From NCBI GenBank assembly GCA_029204225.1, contig CM055093.1, positions 2,398,887 to 2,462,886 on the forward strand: a stretch of DNA of 64,000 nt, written 5' to 3'. A program made the position numbers and the translations under genes. Of the stretch, positions 31,341 to 41,182 are shown piece after piece. This stretch comes from Diphasiastrum complanatum (Eukaryota > Streptophyta > Lycopodiopsida > Lycopodiales > Lycopodiaceae). Position 1 is the stretch's first letter. Each line of letters opens with the position of its first letter. The notes under the pieces were generated by a model, which made no database searches, had not been told where the DNA came from, and saw only the letters and a list, made by a program, of their open reading frames with translations.

Positions 31341-31964
31341 CTAAAAAAGCTCTGTGTGATTAAGCATTGGTTGGTGGATGAACATGTTTGAATTCTGGTC
31401 GAGATCCAACACCCTGAGAAATATGTAATACAAATGTTTGCAGGCCAAGTATGACTTTCCACTCGAGAATCGCTTCTGAAAATCTGGAAATGTACACATG
31501 GGCTTATGGGCTATGTGTACATCATAGCAATTCCCACTAACCATAGAATTTGTAGTATGTACTTTAAAAATTACATGCTTCATTTTGTACACTGTTGTTT
31601 CTGAAATTATGCATGCACCCAACAACAAAGCTCTCTCTATTCTCCCCTCTCGTGTGACAATAGACACCCCAGGTCTATATTTATGCCGTTTGAACTCTTT
31701 ATTTGTTGTAGAGGTTGAATTGCATTTACCACTATCTTCGTTGTTGGGAGCTCTGTTGCAGGCAGTTTCATTGGGTCCACTTTTGATGACCAAAATTGTC
31801 TCTAATTGGAATCCTACACGTGTCAACATATCAACTTCTGCTTTACTGAGGTTTGTACTTTGCTCCATAGGCCAAATGCTTGGTATCTTTGCTGGAACGG
31901 GGGGGGGGGGGGGAGACTTTTTTATGGCTACCAAGTGTGTGTGCAATTGGTGTTGCAAAACCAC
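31341..31964 (-). pseudogene. SWIM-type zinc-finger protein fragment
   Basis: 207 residues open on the minus strand. The C-terminal half reads 'GNCYDVHIAHKPMCTFPDFQKR', then about seven extra residues, then 'ACKHLYYIFLRVLDLDQNSN'. This is the SWIM fold C-x-C-xn-C-x-H with flanking residues typical of plant SWIM proteins (usual form 'CTCPDF…CKHI.FV.LRVL'). The second Cys is Phe and the loop carries an insertion, so metal binding is probably lost. The N-terminal part has a Pro run encoded by a 15-base G/C tract. No retroelement domains adjoin it. Most likely a host pseudogene or a captured exon. Confidence 0.55.
31899..31913. repeat. G15 homopolymer
   Basis: Fifteen consecutive G on the plus strand. 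On the minus strand it encodes the Pro run of the SWIM fragment. Such long G tracts are rare and unstable. Confidence 0.9.
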
Positions 31965-33420
31965 ATCATTTGTTGTGTCCTACGATTGGGATGTGTTTTG
32001 GCAGACCAAAAACAAGGAGCAGGAACTGTGAAAATTGTCAACATTTCCTAGCTAGTTTGAGGCCTAAATTGGCAATTTCTATACATAGTTTTGGATCTAA
32101 CATTTCACCCGTGTGAAAGAGGCCTAGATACTTTTATTTTAGTATATATTTCATGTTGAAAAAGTCTCAAACTTCAAGACCTTCGAAATGACACTAAAAT
32201 CATGTTATTTGGACATATACGTCAAAATTGGCTATTTTAGGCTACTGGTGTCCTAAATTTGGGTCCTAAGTTCTAGAGAGAGGAGAGAGAGTCATCTCTC
32301 GCACCTATATTAGGCTGAAATTCGTGGAGAACAGGTTGGAGAAACTTATTGTATTGTTGAGAGAGATCAATAGATCATTATCACAGTTTCTTCCTCCATT
32401 GAGAGCATTGCTTTGTGTATTATCTTCAAGCTTTTGTGTATGATCTTAAGAGGATTCCAAAAGTGGTAGGCTGCTGTTGTAGGTCTGGTATGTTGTTGTT
32501 TTTGGCTACCATCAGTACCTTTTATTAGTTTCTTTTGTCTCTTGAATGCTTTGTCAAGTTCATGTGTATCAAAGGTAGCATTAGGATGCTTTGCCATTTC
32601 TAGCTTTTGTAGCTTGTTGTGCAAAGATCTTAGCCAAGTATTTTGGGAGTTTGGATCCATTCAAGATCCATGTTTTGTGATCTCCGTTTTCATTAGAAGA
32701 TGCATGCATATCATCATTCTCATTTGTTTCAAAGTAAGATTCAAACATGTTGTGCATTGCTTCATCGTCTGGTTTCATGCAAGGAACACTCAAAACCACA
32801 AGCCGCGATAGATATGAAGACAACCAGTTCCTGGACCGAATGGTCTCGATGGCATACCGCTGGTGTCCCGAGATACGGCCCTCAGCTATGTGCTAGATCA
32901 AAAAGTTTGAAGCGGCCTTGGAACTGGCACTTTTACCGAACACTGAAACCTAGAAGGTAATCAGAGTCAGTTTGAGAAAAATTCCACTTTAATAATACAT
33001 CTGAGAAGGTTACATTTCAAATGTGTGACCGACCCTAGTCTCCGGGGCGTTGGCATGCCAAGGCGGGCGCCGGGATAACATTCCAGCAAGGGAGTGAAGA
33101 AACAAAGTGTTTCTGATTACAAAGCCTTGCTAGCTTTCAGCCCTTCACCTAACGAAGATGTTCGCAAACTCAACCATTGGAGACACGAAACATGAAGATC
33201 TTTGCGAACACGAAAGTCAACGGAGACGAAGACGAACGGTTCATGAACATGAACGGTTCGCGAACACGAAGAATCCATGAACGAGATCCCTTTGTGACCA
33301 AGCAAGAGAGAAAGACAAACGAGGTAAACAAAACCAACGGTGGAAACGAAACCCGTTCTATTCTCACGCTCCAAGGAGTACCCCCAGAGATCACGCAAAT
33401 ACCAAGAAGTACAGAGATCT
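31965..33420. other. Mostly non-coding stretch
   Basis: Minus-strand frames at 32367-32823 ('KTWILNGSKLPKYLAKIF', 'WLRSLHNKLQKLEMAKHP') may be decayed coding DNA but match nothing I know. Another degenerate palindrome (TTTCACCCGTGTGAAA) is near 32105. Repeated 'gaacggttc' and 'gcgaacacgaa' words at 33200-33270 resemble copia LTR sequence. Confidence 0.35.
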
Positions 33421-33429
33421 GACCTGATG

Positions 33430-34065
33430 GCATGACATCAACAGATACTTCCTAGGTTGTGGCTAATCTGCCGCTCTTGTAGTTTTCTGATTAGTTGTAG
33501 ATGCATAATCACTCTAATCTTAGGTTTACATAGAGAGACCGTATTTACTGGATAATACTTGATATATATCAGAACAGGATACATAGTGGGTAACTAAGAG
33601 AAGAGACATTGAAAAAGTCTGATGCTAGTAAGCAATCAAGACAAACACAGACAGAAGCTCCGCCTGCGTGCGAGAAGATAATTCTGTCTAGGATCAGAAG
33701 ATCCAATTGTCTGCTAGTGAAGCGAGACTACTACTCGTGAGAGAACCGTGCTTCTCTCACACCAACGCACTGCATGGATTCGCATGCAGTGCCCTGAAGA
33801 AATCAGAGAAAATCAATATAGATGATTTGTTCCCTTTGAATTCTGCATCTTGGTTGAAATGAAGTCAAATGCTGTATTAATTTTATGGACGTAGATCAGT
33901 AGTAACTGACTACTCTTTGGAGGATTGTAGGAGTGTTTCAACTGGCAGTGCCCAGTGAACGCATCTAAACTCCATCCGAATCTCAAAAGAGAGTCGCGAA
34001 TGTTTCATGAATTTTCTTCTCATGATTCTCATCAGTCGTATCGGAGCAACGCACAATTCTTAACA
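33430..34065 (+). repeat. 5' LTR of copia element V (left edge uncertain)
   Basis: Ends '…gcacaattcttaaca', one base before a TGGTATCAGAGC primer site. Its last 113 bp recur at 34955-35068. The start was not located securely and could lie upstream of 33430. Confidence 0.5.
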
Positions 34066-34066
34066 G

Positions 34067-34080
34067 TGGTATCAGAGCTG
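34067..34080 (+). promoter_or_regulatory. Primer-binding site of copia element V
   Basis: TGGTATCAGAGCTG, complementary to the 3' end of initiator-Met tRNA, as in most plant copia elements. Confidence 0.9.
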
Positions 34081-34082
34081 CC

Positions 34083-34954
34083 TTGTCATATTTTGACATA
34101 GCCGAGAAGCTAGCAAATCCAGGAGGCCAAACATTTAGACAATCAACCAAACGACAAGAAAATAGACTTCAAGAAGCAATGGCTTCAATCAGCAACATGC
34201 AAGACAAGATCTGCACTATAAATAATTCTTCAGGATCTAACTTTCTAGCCTTGAAAGTTAAGACATCTTTGATACTCAAGGGTGAAGGACTCTTCCCCTG
34301 GGTGGATGGCACAGAAGAAATGCCTATGACAATGGGCAAGGAGCTATGTGAATGGAGGGAGAAAAACGACAAGGCAGTAGCCTTGCTATCATCTTCCATC
34401 GAAGATAGCCTTACACTTGACCTGACTACACTCTCCAAAGATAAGGAGATGTGGGATGCATTGCTCACAAGATTTCAGATGAAATCAATAAGTCAGATTA
34501 TGATGCTGGAAGATCAGCTGACGAATCTGTAGTGGGATGAGAAAGACCTCACCTCTTTCATGAGAAAGATGAAGGATCTGTTTCTATCACTACACAACTC
34601 AGGAGCAGAGAATGCAGTATCAGCTGAGAAGCAGCTCACATATCTGTTGAGAGCCTTATCCAGATCTTTCCAGATGAGATGAACCCTGCTCGCGAAAGAT
34701 CCTACCATGAACCTCGAAAAGGCGATTGTCGAGATTCGAGAGGAAGTCGAGGCCAGACAACATCTTGATCACAAAGATGGTTCTGACTAGGCACTCTACG
34801 GCAACATAGAAAAATAAAAAAAATAGTTCAAGCCTAAGAGGGAGTCGAATCAAAGGGGACTAGCAAAAGCAACTGAAAGACCAAAGAGAGGCCGAAACAA
34901 CAAGATGTAGACAAGAAAACCTGCACGAGATGCAGAAGAGACGGGCATACAGTA
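34083..34954 (+). pseudogene. Copia element V gag, cut inside its zinc knuckle
   Basis: Reads 'SGSNFLALKVKTSLILKGEGLFPWV', 'LCEWREKNDKAVALLSSSIED' and 'KEMWDALLTRFQMKSISQIMML', the plant copia Gag helices. After stops it continues 'DEKDLTSFMRKMKDLFLSL', a basic tail and the first half of a knuckle, 'CTRCRRDGHT'. At 34955 the sequence jumps to the 3' end of the element's own LTR. Protease, integrase, RT and most of the 3' LTR are missing, so V is an internal-deletion derivative. Confidence 0.8.
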
Positions 34955-35068
34955 CCTCTGGAGGATTGTAGGAGTGTTTCAGCTGGCAGTGCCAAGCGAA
35001 TGCATCTGAACTCCATCCGATCTCACGATTCTCATCAGTTGTATCGGAGCAACGCACGATTCTTAACA
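34955..35068 (+). repeat. 3' LTR fragment of element V
   Basis: Starts 'ctctggaggattgtaggagtg' and ends '…cgattcttaaca', matching 33913-34065 with about 40 bp missing in the middle and a few substitutions. Confidence 0.8.
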
Positions 35069-35404
35069 GGGAGGCTGAGATTTGGTTAGAGCTTGTCCTG
35101 AGTCGCAACCCGCACTCCCCTAGAGTATTGGTGGGATTCGCCATCTCCCTTCATGCCAAGTGCTCTATCAAAGATGGTAAAGCATGTTTTATCTCTCTAG
35201 AATTTGTTGATCCCCAGGTTTCCTTTAATTATGCCTAGATCGTGTGAGGTGATTGCACATCCATCCGAACTCTCTGGAATTCGCTAGAACCAATCAAAGA
35301 TTTTCAGCCATAGGAACTTGGCGCCGGCTGGATTCTGGTCATAGTGGCGCTGATGGTGCCGGGGCAATGTTGGCAATGTGGCGCCGGAAGTTAAGCTTGT
35401 AAAG
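35069..35404. other. Non-coding stretch
   Basis: No gene. Repeated 'ggcgccgg' words near 35320-35390 are GC-rich for this window. Confidence 0.4.
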
Positions 35405-35520
35405 GTAGCTTTACAACACCTTACAAAGTCATAGAAGTTTTTAACAATGGATCACACCAGTTAGCCGATCTTGAAGGACATCTATTTGATACTCGAGTAA
35501 ATGGCTCAAGAGAGAGCATA
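35405..35520 (+). pseudogene. Ty3/gypsy integrase C-terminal scrap
   Basis: Reads 'TTPYKVIEVFNNGSHQLADLEGHLFDTRVNGS', matching the extreme C-terminus of plant gypsy integrases. It is followed within tens of bases by copia sequence, so it is a small fossil at a junction. Confidence 0.6.
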
Positions 35521-35748
35521 ATCATCTTTTGTGACAACCTTTAAACCCCAAAGTTGACAAGCAATCCTATCTTTTATGCTAAGAGCAAGCATATTGAGGT
35601 GGCATATCACTTTGTGAGAGAGCAAGTCATGGCAAAAAAGGTGGAGCTTCAACATGTTTCTTCAAGGGAATGTGTAGCTGATATCTTCACCAAAGCATTG
35701 GAAAAAGACTTGTTTACAAAGCATAGGACTTCATTTGGAGTATTCTAA
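35521..35748 (+). pseudogene. Ty1/copia RNase H tail (element Z)
   Basis: Reads 'IIFCDNL', a stop, then 'SNPIFYAKSKHIEVAYHFVRE', 'VELQHVSSRECVADIFTKAL' and a normal copia pol terminus. It is followed by a purine-rich tract (agagggaaag, 35771-35780) and an LTR, which is the expected order for the 3' end of a copia element. Everything upstream of the last RNase H block is missing. Confidence 0.85.
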
Positions 35749-35780
35749 AGTCTATGCGAAAACTAGTTGAAGAGGGAAAG

Positions 35781-36370
35781 TGAGAAATTGTCAACTAGTT
35801 TGATATTTTGGTCATATTTGTTTATTTGGCAATTGAGGCCAATTTTCATATTAGGCTTAGAGTTTGACTTTTTCAAAGTTATATTAGTCTAAAAGCATTT
35901 GAATTACCACTTTTGAAAGGTGAGGAAAAGTAGAAAGTCGAGTTTGGACACATTCAAATTTGAATGTTAGATACATTGATTCTAGTCATATTGTTGATAT
36001 AGTTTGTTATATGGAGGGAAACCAAACTCATTAATGAGGCACGGATATTGGAATTCTAATCTTCTCCTACTCATCCCTTCGCCCTCCTTCTACTCCCAAG
36101 AATTCTATCTCTTTGAATCAGTCTGCAAAATACACGCAAAGTCGAATCAGGCAGAACCGCAAAGCCATTGCCAGATTACGGTCTCCTTAGAGAGAGAGAG
36201 AGAGATCTAGAACTGTAGCTATTGTTTGGAGTCTGTAATTAGGAGCATGCGCTTATCAATGCTATTGTATTGTGTTCCGATTCTCTTTTACATATACAGA
36301 TTCGCTAATGTTCAATCCTTACGTTCTTGATTGAACGCAATTGTCTCTCTCACTCTCTTGCACACAAACA
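35781..36370 (+). repeat. LTR of copia element Z, with a primer-site-like sequence after it
   Basis: Begins TGAGAAATTGTC directly after the polypurine tract and ends '…CACACAAACA'. The next bases (36371 on) read TGGTTATCAGAGA, resembling a copia primer site. It is 590 bp long. (CT/GA)n runs occur at about 36190-36206 and 36343-36360. Confidence 0.65.
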
Positions 36371-36383
36371 TGGTTATCAGAGA
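36371..36383 (+). promoter_or_regulatory. Primer-site-like sequence after LTR Z
   Basis: TGGTTATCAGAGA resembles the initiator-Met tRNA primer site but has an extra T. About 290 bp of unassigned sequence separate it from the primer site of W. Confidence 0.5.
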
Positions 36384-36674
36384 CAGAGGATCACATGGTT
36401 GTCCAAGGCGCCTAATGCTTCGCAATCCTTCTATTACGATAGTCTCAGACTCCTACTTTGATAACCCAAAAGGATAACAAGCTTTTGATTTCGTTCCCTA
36501 GTCAATCCATGTTCCTGAAATCGTAGTTATTACTGTGTTCATAGTCTTCATTGTTTTTCTTACTATTGGTAGAGACATCGTTTTACATCGTAATCGTCTC
36601 TCGTGTTTGCTTCTATCACAGCTCCGCTGCAGTCGCGCATAGACCAAACATTTCACATCATACACCAACAGAAG

Positions 36675-36685
36675 TGGTATCAGGA
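36675..36685 (+). promoter_or_regulatory. Primer-binding site of copia element W
   Basis: TGGTATCAGGA follows '…caccaaca' by four bases. It marks the inner edge of W's 5' LTR, whose left end was not found. Confidence 0.6.
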
Positions 36686-36765
36686 TGTTGGTTCAATGGA
36701 TTACTAGAGTCCAGGATCTTTTTTCAAAAGCTATTCTAAATTGTTTGTGTATAATCTCGATCACT

Positions 36766-37300
36766 ATGGAAGGCACCTCAGAAATCTGCTTGATCAATAA
36801 ATTCAACGGAGATGACTTCCACATGTGGAAGTTCAAAATGAGGATGATCCTAATTGAAAAGGAGTTATGGGGATACGTCAACGGTTCTATAGCTAGACCG
36901 ACAGAACCCGAATAGCTCCCAGCTTGGGAAGCCAAGGATGGCAAGGCTCTTGCCATTGTATCTCTGAACCTTAAAGACACTCAAATTGTTCATGTATCCA
37001 ACTGCACTACTTCCAAAGAAGCATGGGATACACTCACTAGCATCTGCGAGACCTCAGATGTCTTGACTCGTCTCTTCTTGAAAAATAAGGTACTAACACT
37101 CAGAATGAGTGAAAGCACCTCAGTCAGCGACCACCTGAACAAGTTCAAACAATTGATGAACCAACTGGCTGCAATAGGTTTCCCTATATCAGAAGAAGAC
37201 TCTACCATGTCCAGCTATGAAAGGAAACTTGTACATACTGAGTCACGATGTTGCACTTCCTGTGAGTTGTTCCGATGCAAATTTATGGCATCAAGATTAG
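36766..37300 (+). pseudogene. Copia element W gag
   Basis: Starts 'MEGTSEICLINKFNGDDFHMWKFKMRMILI' and 'ELWGYVNGSIARPTEPE'. After a stop it gives 'TSKEAWDTLTSICETSDVLTRLFLKNKV' and 'SDHLNKFKQLMNQLAAIG', standard copia Gag order. No zinc knuckle or protease follows; the reading moves straight to the integrase zinc region near 37300, showing an internal deletion. Confidence 0.8.
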
Positions 37301-38537
37301 GTCATTAAAACATGCATTCAATCTTGTATATGCATCACAATAAAATGGTCAAGGACATGAATATAATTGTTGTCACCACAGCTAATCAGACTATCTGTGA
37401 AAATTTTCTACTAGGGAAACAACCTAGGACGAGATTTCCCAGAGGACAAGCCAAAAGGGCAAAGTCCATCTTATCACTGATACACAGGGACTTGTATGGT
37501 CCTATGAGAGCACCTTCATTAGGTCAAGTTCTGTATTTTATCACATTCATTGATGATTACTCTTGATTTGCCAATGTAATGTTCATTAAGAACAAGTCAG
37601 AAGCATTTTGTTGCTTCAGAGACTTCAAGCAATACGTTGAGAATCAAACTGGTCAGAGGATCAAGGCCCTACGGTCTGATTCAGGGGGAGAGTTCTTGTC
37701 AAATGAGATGAAGGACTACCTATATTCATGTGGCGTGCACCACCAATTTACTACGAGCTACACTCCACAACAGAACGGAGTAGCAGAGTGGAAGAACCGC
37801 ACACTGTTGGAAGCTGCACGATCCATGATAGTAAATTCGCATTTGCCTCCAACCTTTTGGACAGAAGCTATCTCTACGACTTGCTATCTGCAAAATTACT
37901 CTAGCACTAAAGCGGTTGATTCCAAGACACCGTTTGAAGCCTACTACGGTTACAAACCAAGTTTGAAATACCTGCGTGTTTTCAGATGTCTCTGTTATGC
38001 ACAAGTGCCATCTGATTTGAGGAAGAAACTGGACCCCATAAGCTGTAAAAGCATCTTCATCGGCTATTCAACTTCACACAAGGGATATCATGTTTATGAT
38101 GTGGTTACAGGCTAGATCTTAGTCAGTCGCGATGTTGTCTTCATTGAAGACAAGTATTACAATTTCAAATAGAAGCAACCAATACAAGAGACTGCCATAG
38201 CAGCTCCACCTTCCAGCGATAGGCTACGACTTACGATTGTTCAAGCAACGGAGTTCGTCCCAATGGCTCCACTTACCATCGATGGGCCTAGACCCATGAT
38301 CGTTCAACCGCAAAATACTACGGTCCCAGTCATTCACCAAGGAGAATCGTCTGATCAAGCACCTGCAGTTTGAAGATCTGTGAGACAACGACAGCAGCCT
38401 GACCGATTCATCCATCAGGCTTTTATCAGTCATGACGAACCTGCCACCATGGCAGAAGACTGTCAATGCCCGATGCAGACAAATGAAAAGCTGCCATGGA
38501 TCCCAAAAGGAAGCACAAGAATTCATAATGACCAAAT
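37300..38537 (+). pseudogene. Copia element W integrase, truncated before RT
   Basis: Contains 'GKQPRTRFPRGQAKRAKSIL', 'IHRDLYGPM' (first Asp), 'FITFIDDYS' then a stop, 'LRSDSGGEFLSNEM', 'YTPQQNGVAEWKNRTLLE' (catalytic Glu; a usual Arg is Trp), 'FIGYSTSHKGYHVYD' and 'ILVSRDVVFIED', then a linker. Near 38460-38530 a shifted frame resembles the start of the RT domain. The sequence is cut at 38538 by an inverted LTR of another family. Several stops are present. Confidence 0.85.
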
Positions 38538-39330
38538 TGTTGGAGAGAGAGAGATGAACGGGAGTTGAGAAAGGTGTCGTGTGTTAGAAACGAAAAATTA
38601 GCTCAAAGGGGTAGGACGAATACGAACGAGAAACAGAACACAAACAAGAAATGAACTCAAACAGAAAATATTCGTGCGCAGTGGAACGAGCTATACGACA
38701 CTCTCAGTAAGCATGACTATGCCTATAAGAATGAATAGAACTTTAGTGATGAAAATCATGGTCATTCTGGATTACATAGCCAAACATAATAAATGAAACA
38801 CCAGAAAAATAATTTGTCGTGAATAGAAAGACAAATTATGTGTCGCGAATGATTCGCAAAGAGCTAGACTATACTCGACTGATAATTAGTCGCGAAAGAT
38901 TCGCGAAAGACAAGACTAAATGTTAGTCGTCTATTACCAGAAAGAAAAACTAGAAAGATCAGACATAATGAATAATAAGCATAGCAATATTAACACAGAT
39001 CTGAACACTAAACAATGAACTGTGTCAAATTAAGTATATCAAGTATACATGTCAATAATGTAGTAGAGCACAAGACAATAGTGGACGAAACCGCGTGCCC
39101 TACAAAGCTTATTCAATTTGTAAAGGAATGAAACCTTATTACTAGCGATAAAGAATCAATGCACAAGGCATCTACTTCGTCTCTCTCACTAATAAGCTTC
39201 TGATGCTAATTTACATACACTCTCATCTGCTCATCTTTAGTCAGGACTCAAATCGTCCAATACTTGACCTCTTGATGATCACTCTCTAATCTCCACTATA
39301 TCCGAAATGGTATTCAGTATTGTAATGATG
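38538..39330 (-). repeat. Partial LTR, X family, minus orientation (R/U5 side)
   Basis: Aligns to the left ~640 bp of the full LTR at 48236-49312, sharing 'gtcgcgaa…ttcgcgaa' words and 'ggacgaaaccgcgtgccct'. It begins TGTTGGAGAGAG at 38538, equivalent to the outer end of the full copy. Similarity fades near 39310-39340, close to the TATATA stretch of the full LTR. What follows is element X coding sequence in plus orientation. Confidence 0.7.
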
Positions 39331-39354
39331 TCACATATACCTTGCCATTCATCC

Positions 39355-39924
39355 AAATTGTATTCTAGCACTCGGAAAGAGGCATGGATACTTGTACAAA
39401 TTGAGTCATTGCTTTTCTGCCTCTAGTCAGGCTCTCAGTACTTCAATTCATTCAAATAAAGGTTTACTTTGGCATTATAGACTTGGTCATTTAAATCATG
39501 TTGCTGTACAACGAATGTCTAGACAATCTATTGTTATTGATCTCGACTATCCTCGCGAAAAAGTTGAGTTACCTGTCTGTCAAGACTGTCTAGTTGGTAA
39601 ATAAACTAGGAAACCATTCAAATCAAGCCATCGGCATGTTGCTAGAGGGTTGTTAGATGTTGTACATTCAGATATTTGTGGCCCCATGAAAAATCCTTCA
39701 CTGAAGGATGACAAGTATTTTATAACCTTTATTAATGAATTTTCTAGAAGGACTATGGTGTATTTCATAAAGAAGAAATCAGAAGCCTTCAACTGCTTTA
39801 GAATCTTCAAGGAGCGTGCAGAGAAGGTGACTGGAAGGACGATCAAGGCCCTCAAGTCAGACACCGGTGGAGAATATATCTCTATCGAGTTTAAGGAGTA
39901 CTTCCAAAGCCAAGGCATTGAGCA
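39355..39924 (+). pseudogene. Copia element X: integrase zinc domain and first half of core
   Basis: Reads 'GKRHGYLYKLSHCFSAS', 'LLWHYRLGHLNHVAVQRMS' (His pair), 'CQDCLVGK' then a stop, 'DVVHSDICGPM' (first Asp), 'FITFINEFSRRTMVYF' and 'LKSDTGGEYISIEFKEYF', ending with 'SQGIEH'. At that point the sequence switches to an LTR of element Y. The rest of the core is found on the opposite strand at 40490-40845. Confidence 0.85.
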
Positions 39925-40489
39925 TATTCAAATCCATTTTGATTAGCTTTCATTTGAGTCTAATGTGACATCTCCTAGATTATAGGAGTTAGGTCCTAGA
40001 TTGTAGGAATCTAGAAGGTCAACACAAACCACCAATATATGATGTGGCAAACTTGATAGATCTTATCCAAAGTGGATATAAATAAGTACAATGGGCTGTC
40101 CCACATGTGTTGGATGCAGCTTAGAGAGAGATTATGGTGAATTTGTTCTTGATCCATGATGGATCCATTATTGAGCTAATGATGAGAAATCTTGGTTTGT
40201 GAAGCTATCATTTGTTTTGACTCTCTTAAGCACTTTCCTTTTGAATGAATGCTTTGTAAATGATAAGTAAACCATTTCTCTGTTATATCAGGTCGTACAG
40301 TAGCTGTACTTCACACGTGTGAAGCCGTGGATCATCTTTTTTTATTGTTCTTGCTTGGAAACACAAAGATTGTCAAGTAGAAGCTAGATTTGGAAGCTAG
40401 TCTTGATATAGATCAAGATCCCAAGCTACCAATCACTCTTTGTGATCATTTGTAGACCAATTTCAGTCCATAAACTCTGAAATTTGACA
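39925..40489 (+). repeat. Partial LTR of element Y, inverted
   Basis: About 565 bp, the reverse complement of 45146 to about 45710 with roughly 20 differences counted by eye. It ends '…aaatttgaca' at 40489 but lacks the first ~100 bp of the LTR. Being in the opposite orientation to the LTR at 45146-45813, it cannot be a normal 3' LTR in place. It carries the palindrome CTTCACACGTGTGAAG at 40309-40324. Confidence 0.9.
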
Positions 40490-40845
40490 ATAAGTACTGT
40501 CAGACGAAGTATATCCGATCAGGATGTCCTTGAGACCTTGGAAGTCCAATTTCTTCCTTGTGTCTTTTGGGATCTGCGTGTAGGCAATGCACCCAAACAC
40601 TCTTAGATTCTTCAAAGAAGGCTTAGAGCCTGTCCACACCTCGTGGGGTGTCTTGTACGAGAGGGCCTTGGTCGAATATCTGTTCTGGACGTAAGCTACA
40701 GTGGAGACAGCTTCAGTCCAAAATCTCTTGGGCAACGATGCATGCGATAACATACATTTGGCAGATTCAACCAGAGTACGGTTCTTCCTCTCAGCTAAGC
40801 CGTTAGACTGAGGACTGTAAGGAGTGATGAATGCTCCTCGGCCTC
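40490..40845 (-). pseudogene. Copia element X: second half of integrase core, inverted
   Basis: The minus strand reads 'GAFITPYSPQSNGLAERKNR' (catalytic Glu), 'ASLPKRFWTEAVSTVAY', 'KALSYKTPHEVWTGSKPSLK', 'LRVFGCIAYTQIPKDTRKKL' and 'LIGYTSSDSTY', ending directly against the Y LTR at 40490. This is the part of integrase missing from 39355-39924, and its last residues lead into the X reading that resumes at 45814. The piece has been flipped relative to the rest of X. Confidence 0.85.
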
Positions 40846-40851
40846 CATGAC

Positions 40852-41182
40852 TTACAACTCCACCAAAAGCCTCTTCAACCATAGAATCTCCTTTGTTGTG
40901 GACGTTAGTGCCTTGTATTCCGATTCGGTTGAAGATAGAGAGATAGTATCTTGCTTTTTGGAAAGCCAAGACACTATGACATTGCAAAGAAAGGTAACAA
41001 AAGCACTTGTGGAACTCCTATCCACCTTATCACCTACAAAATCAGCATCCGAATATGCCCTTAAGATTAGATTAGATCCATCATATAAAATGCCAACTTG
41101 GTGGTCGAGATGTACCTCAACACCCTTTTTGCATTTTTCCAATGATAGGCTAATAGATTTTGCATAGATTGGCTTAGTTTGC
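40852..41182 (-). pseudogene. Copia element Y: RNase H (3' truncated)
   Basis: Reads 'LDHQVGILYDGSNLILRAYSDADFVGD' (catalytic Asp), 'SSTSAFVTFLCNVIVSWLSKKQ' and 'SLSSTESEYKALTSTTKEIL' (catalytic Glu), then stops at 40852. The terminal ~60 residues, the polypurine tract and the start of the 3' LTR are missing. A frame break separates it from RT near 41143-41183. Confidence 0.9.

Noticed and set aside
31585-32116. Three overlapping plus-strand frames of 78-148 residues
   Set aside because: They are the antisense of the SWIM fragment and include the G15 tract as poly-Gly; the minus reading carries the recognisable domain.
33117-33433. Overlapping open frames on both strands
   Set aside because: They arise from 'gaacacgaa' word repeats in a probable LTR, with no domain.
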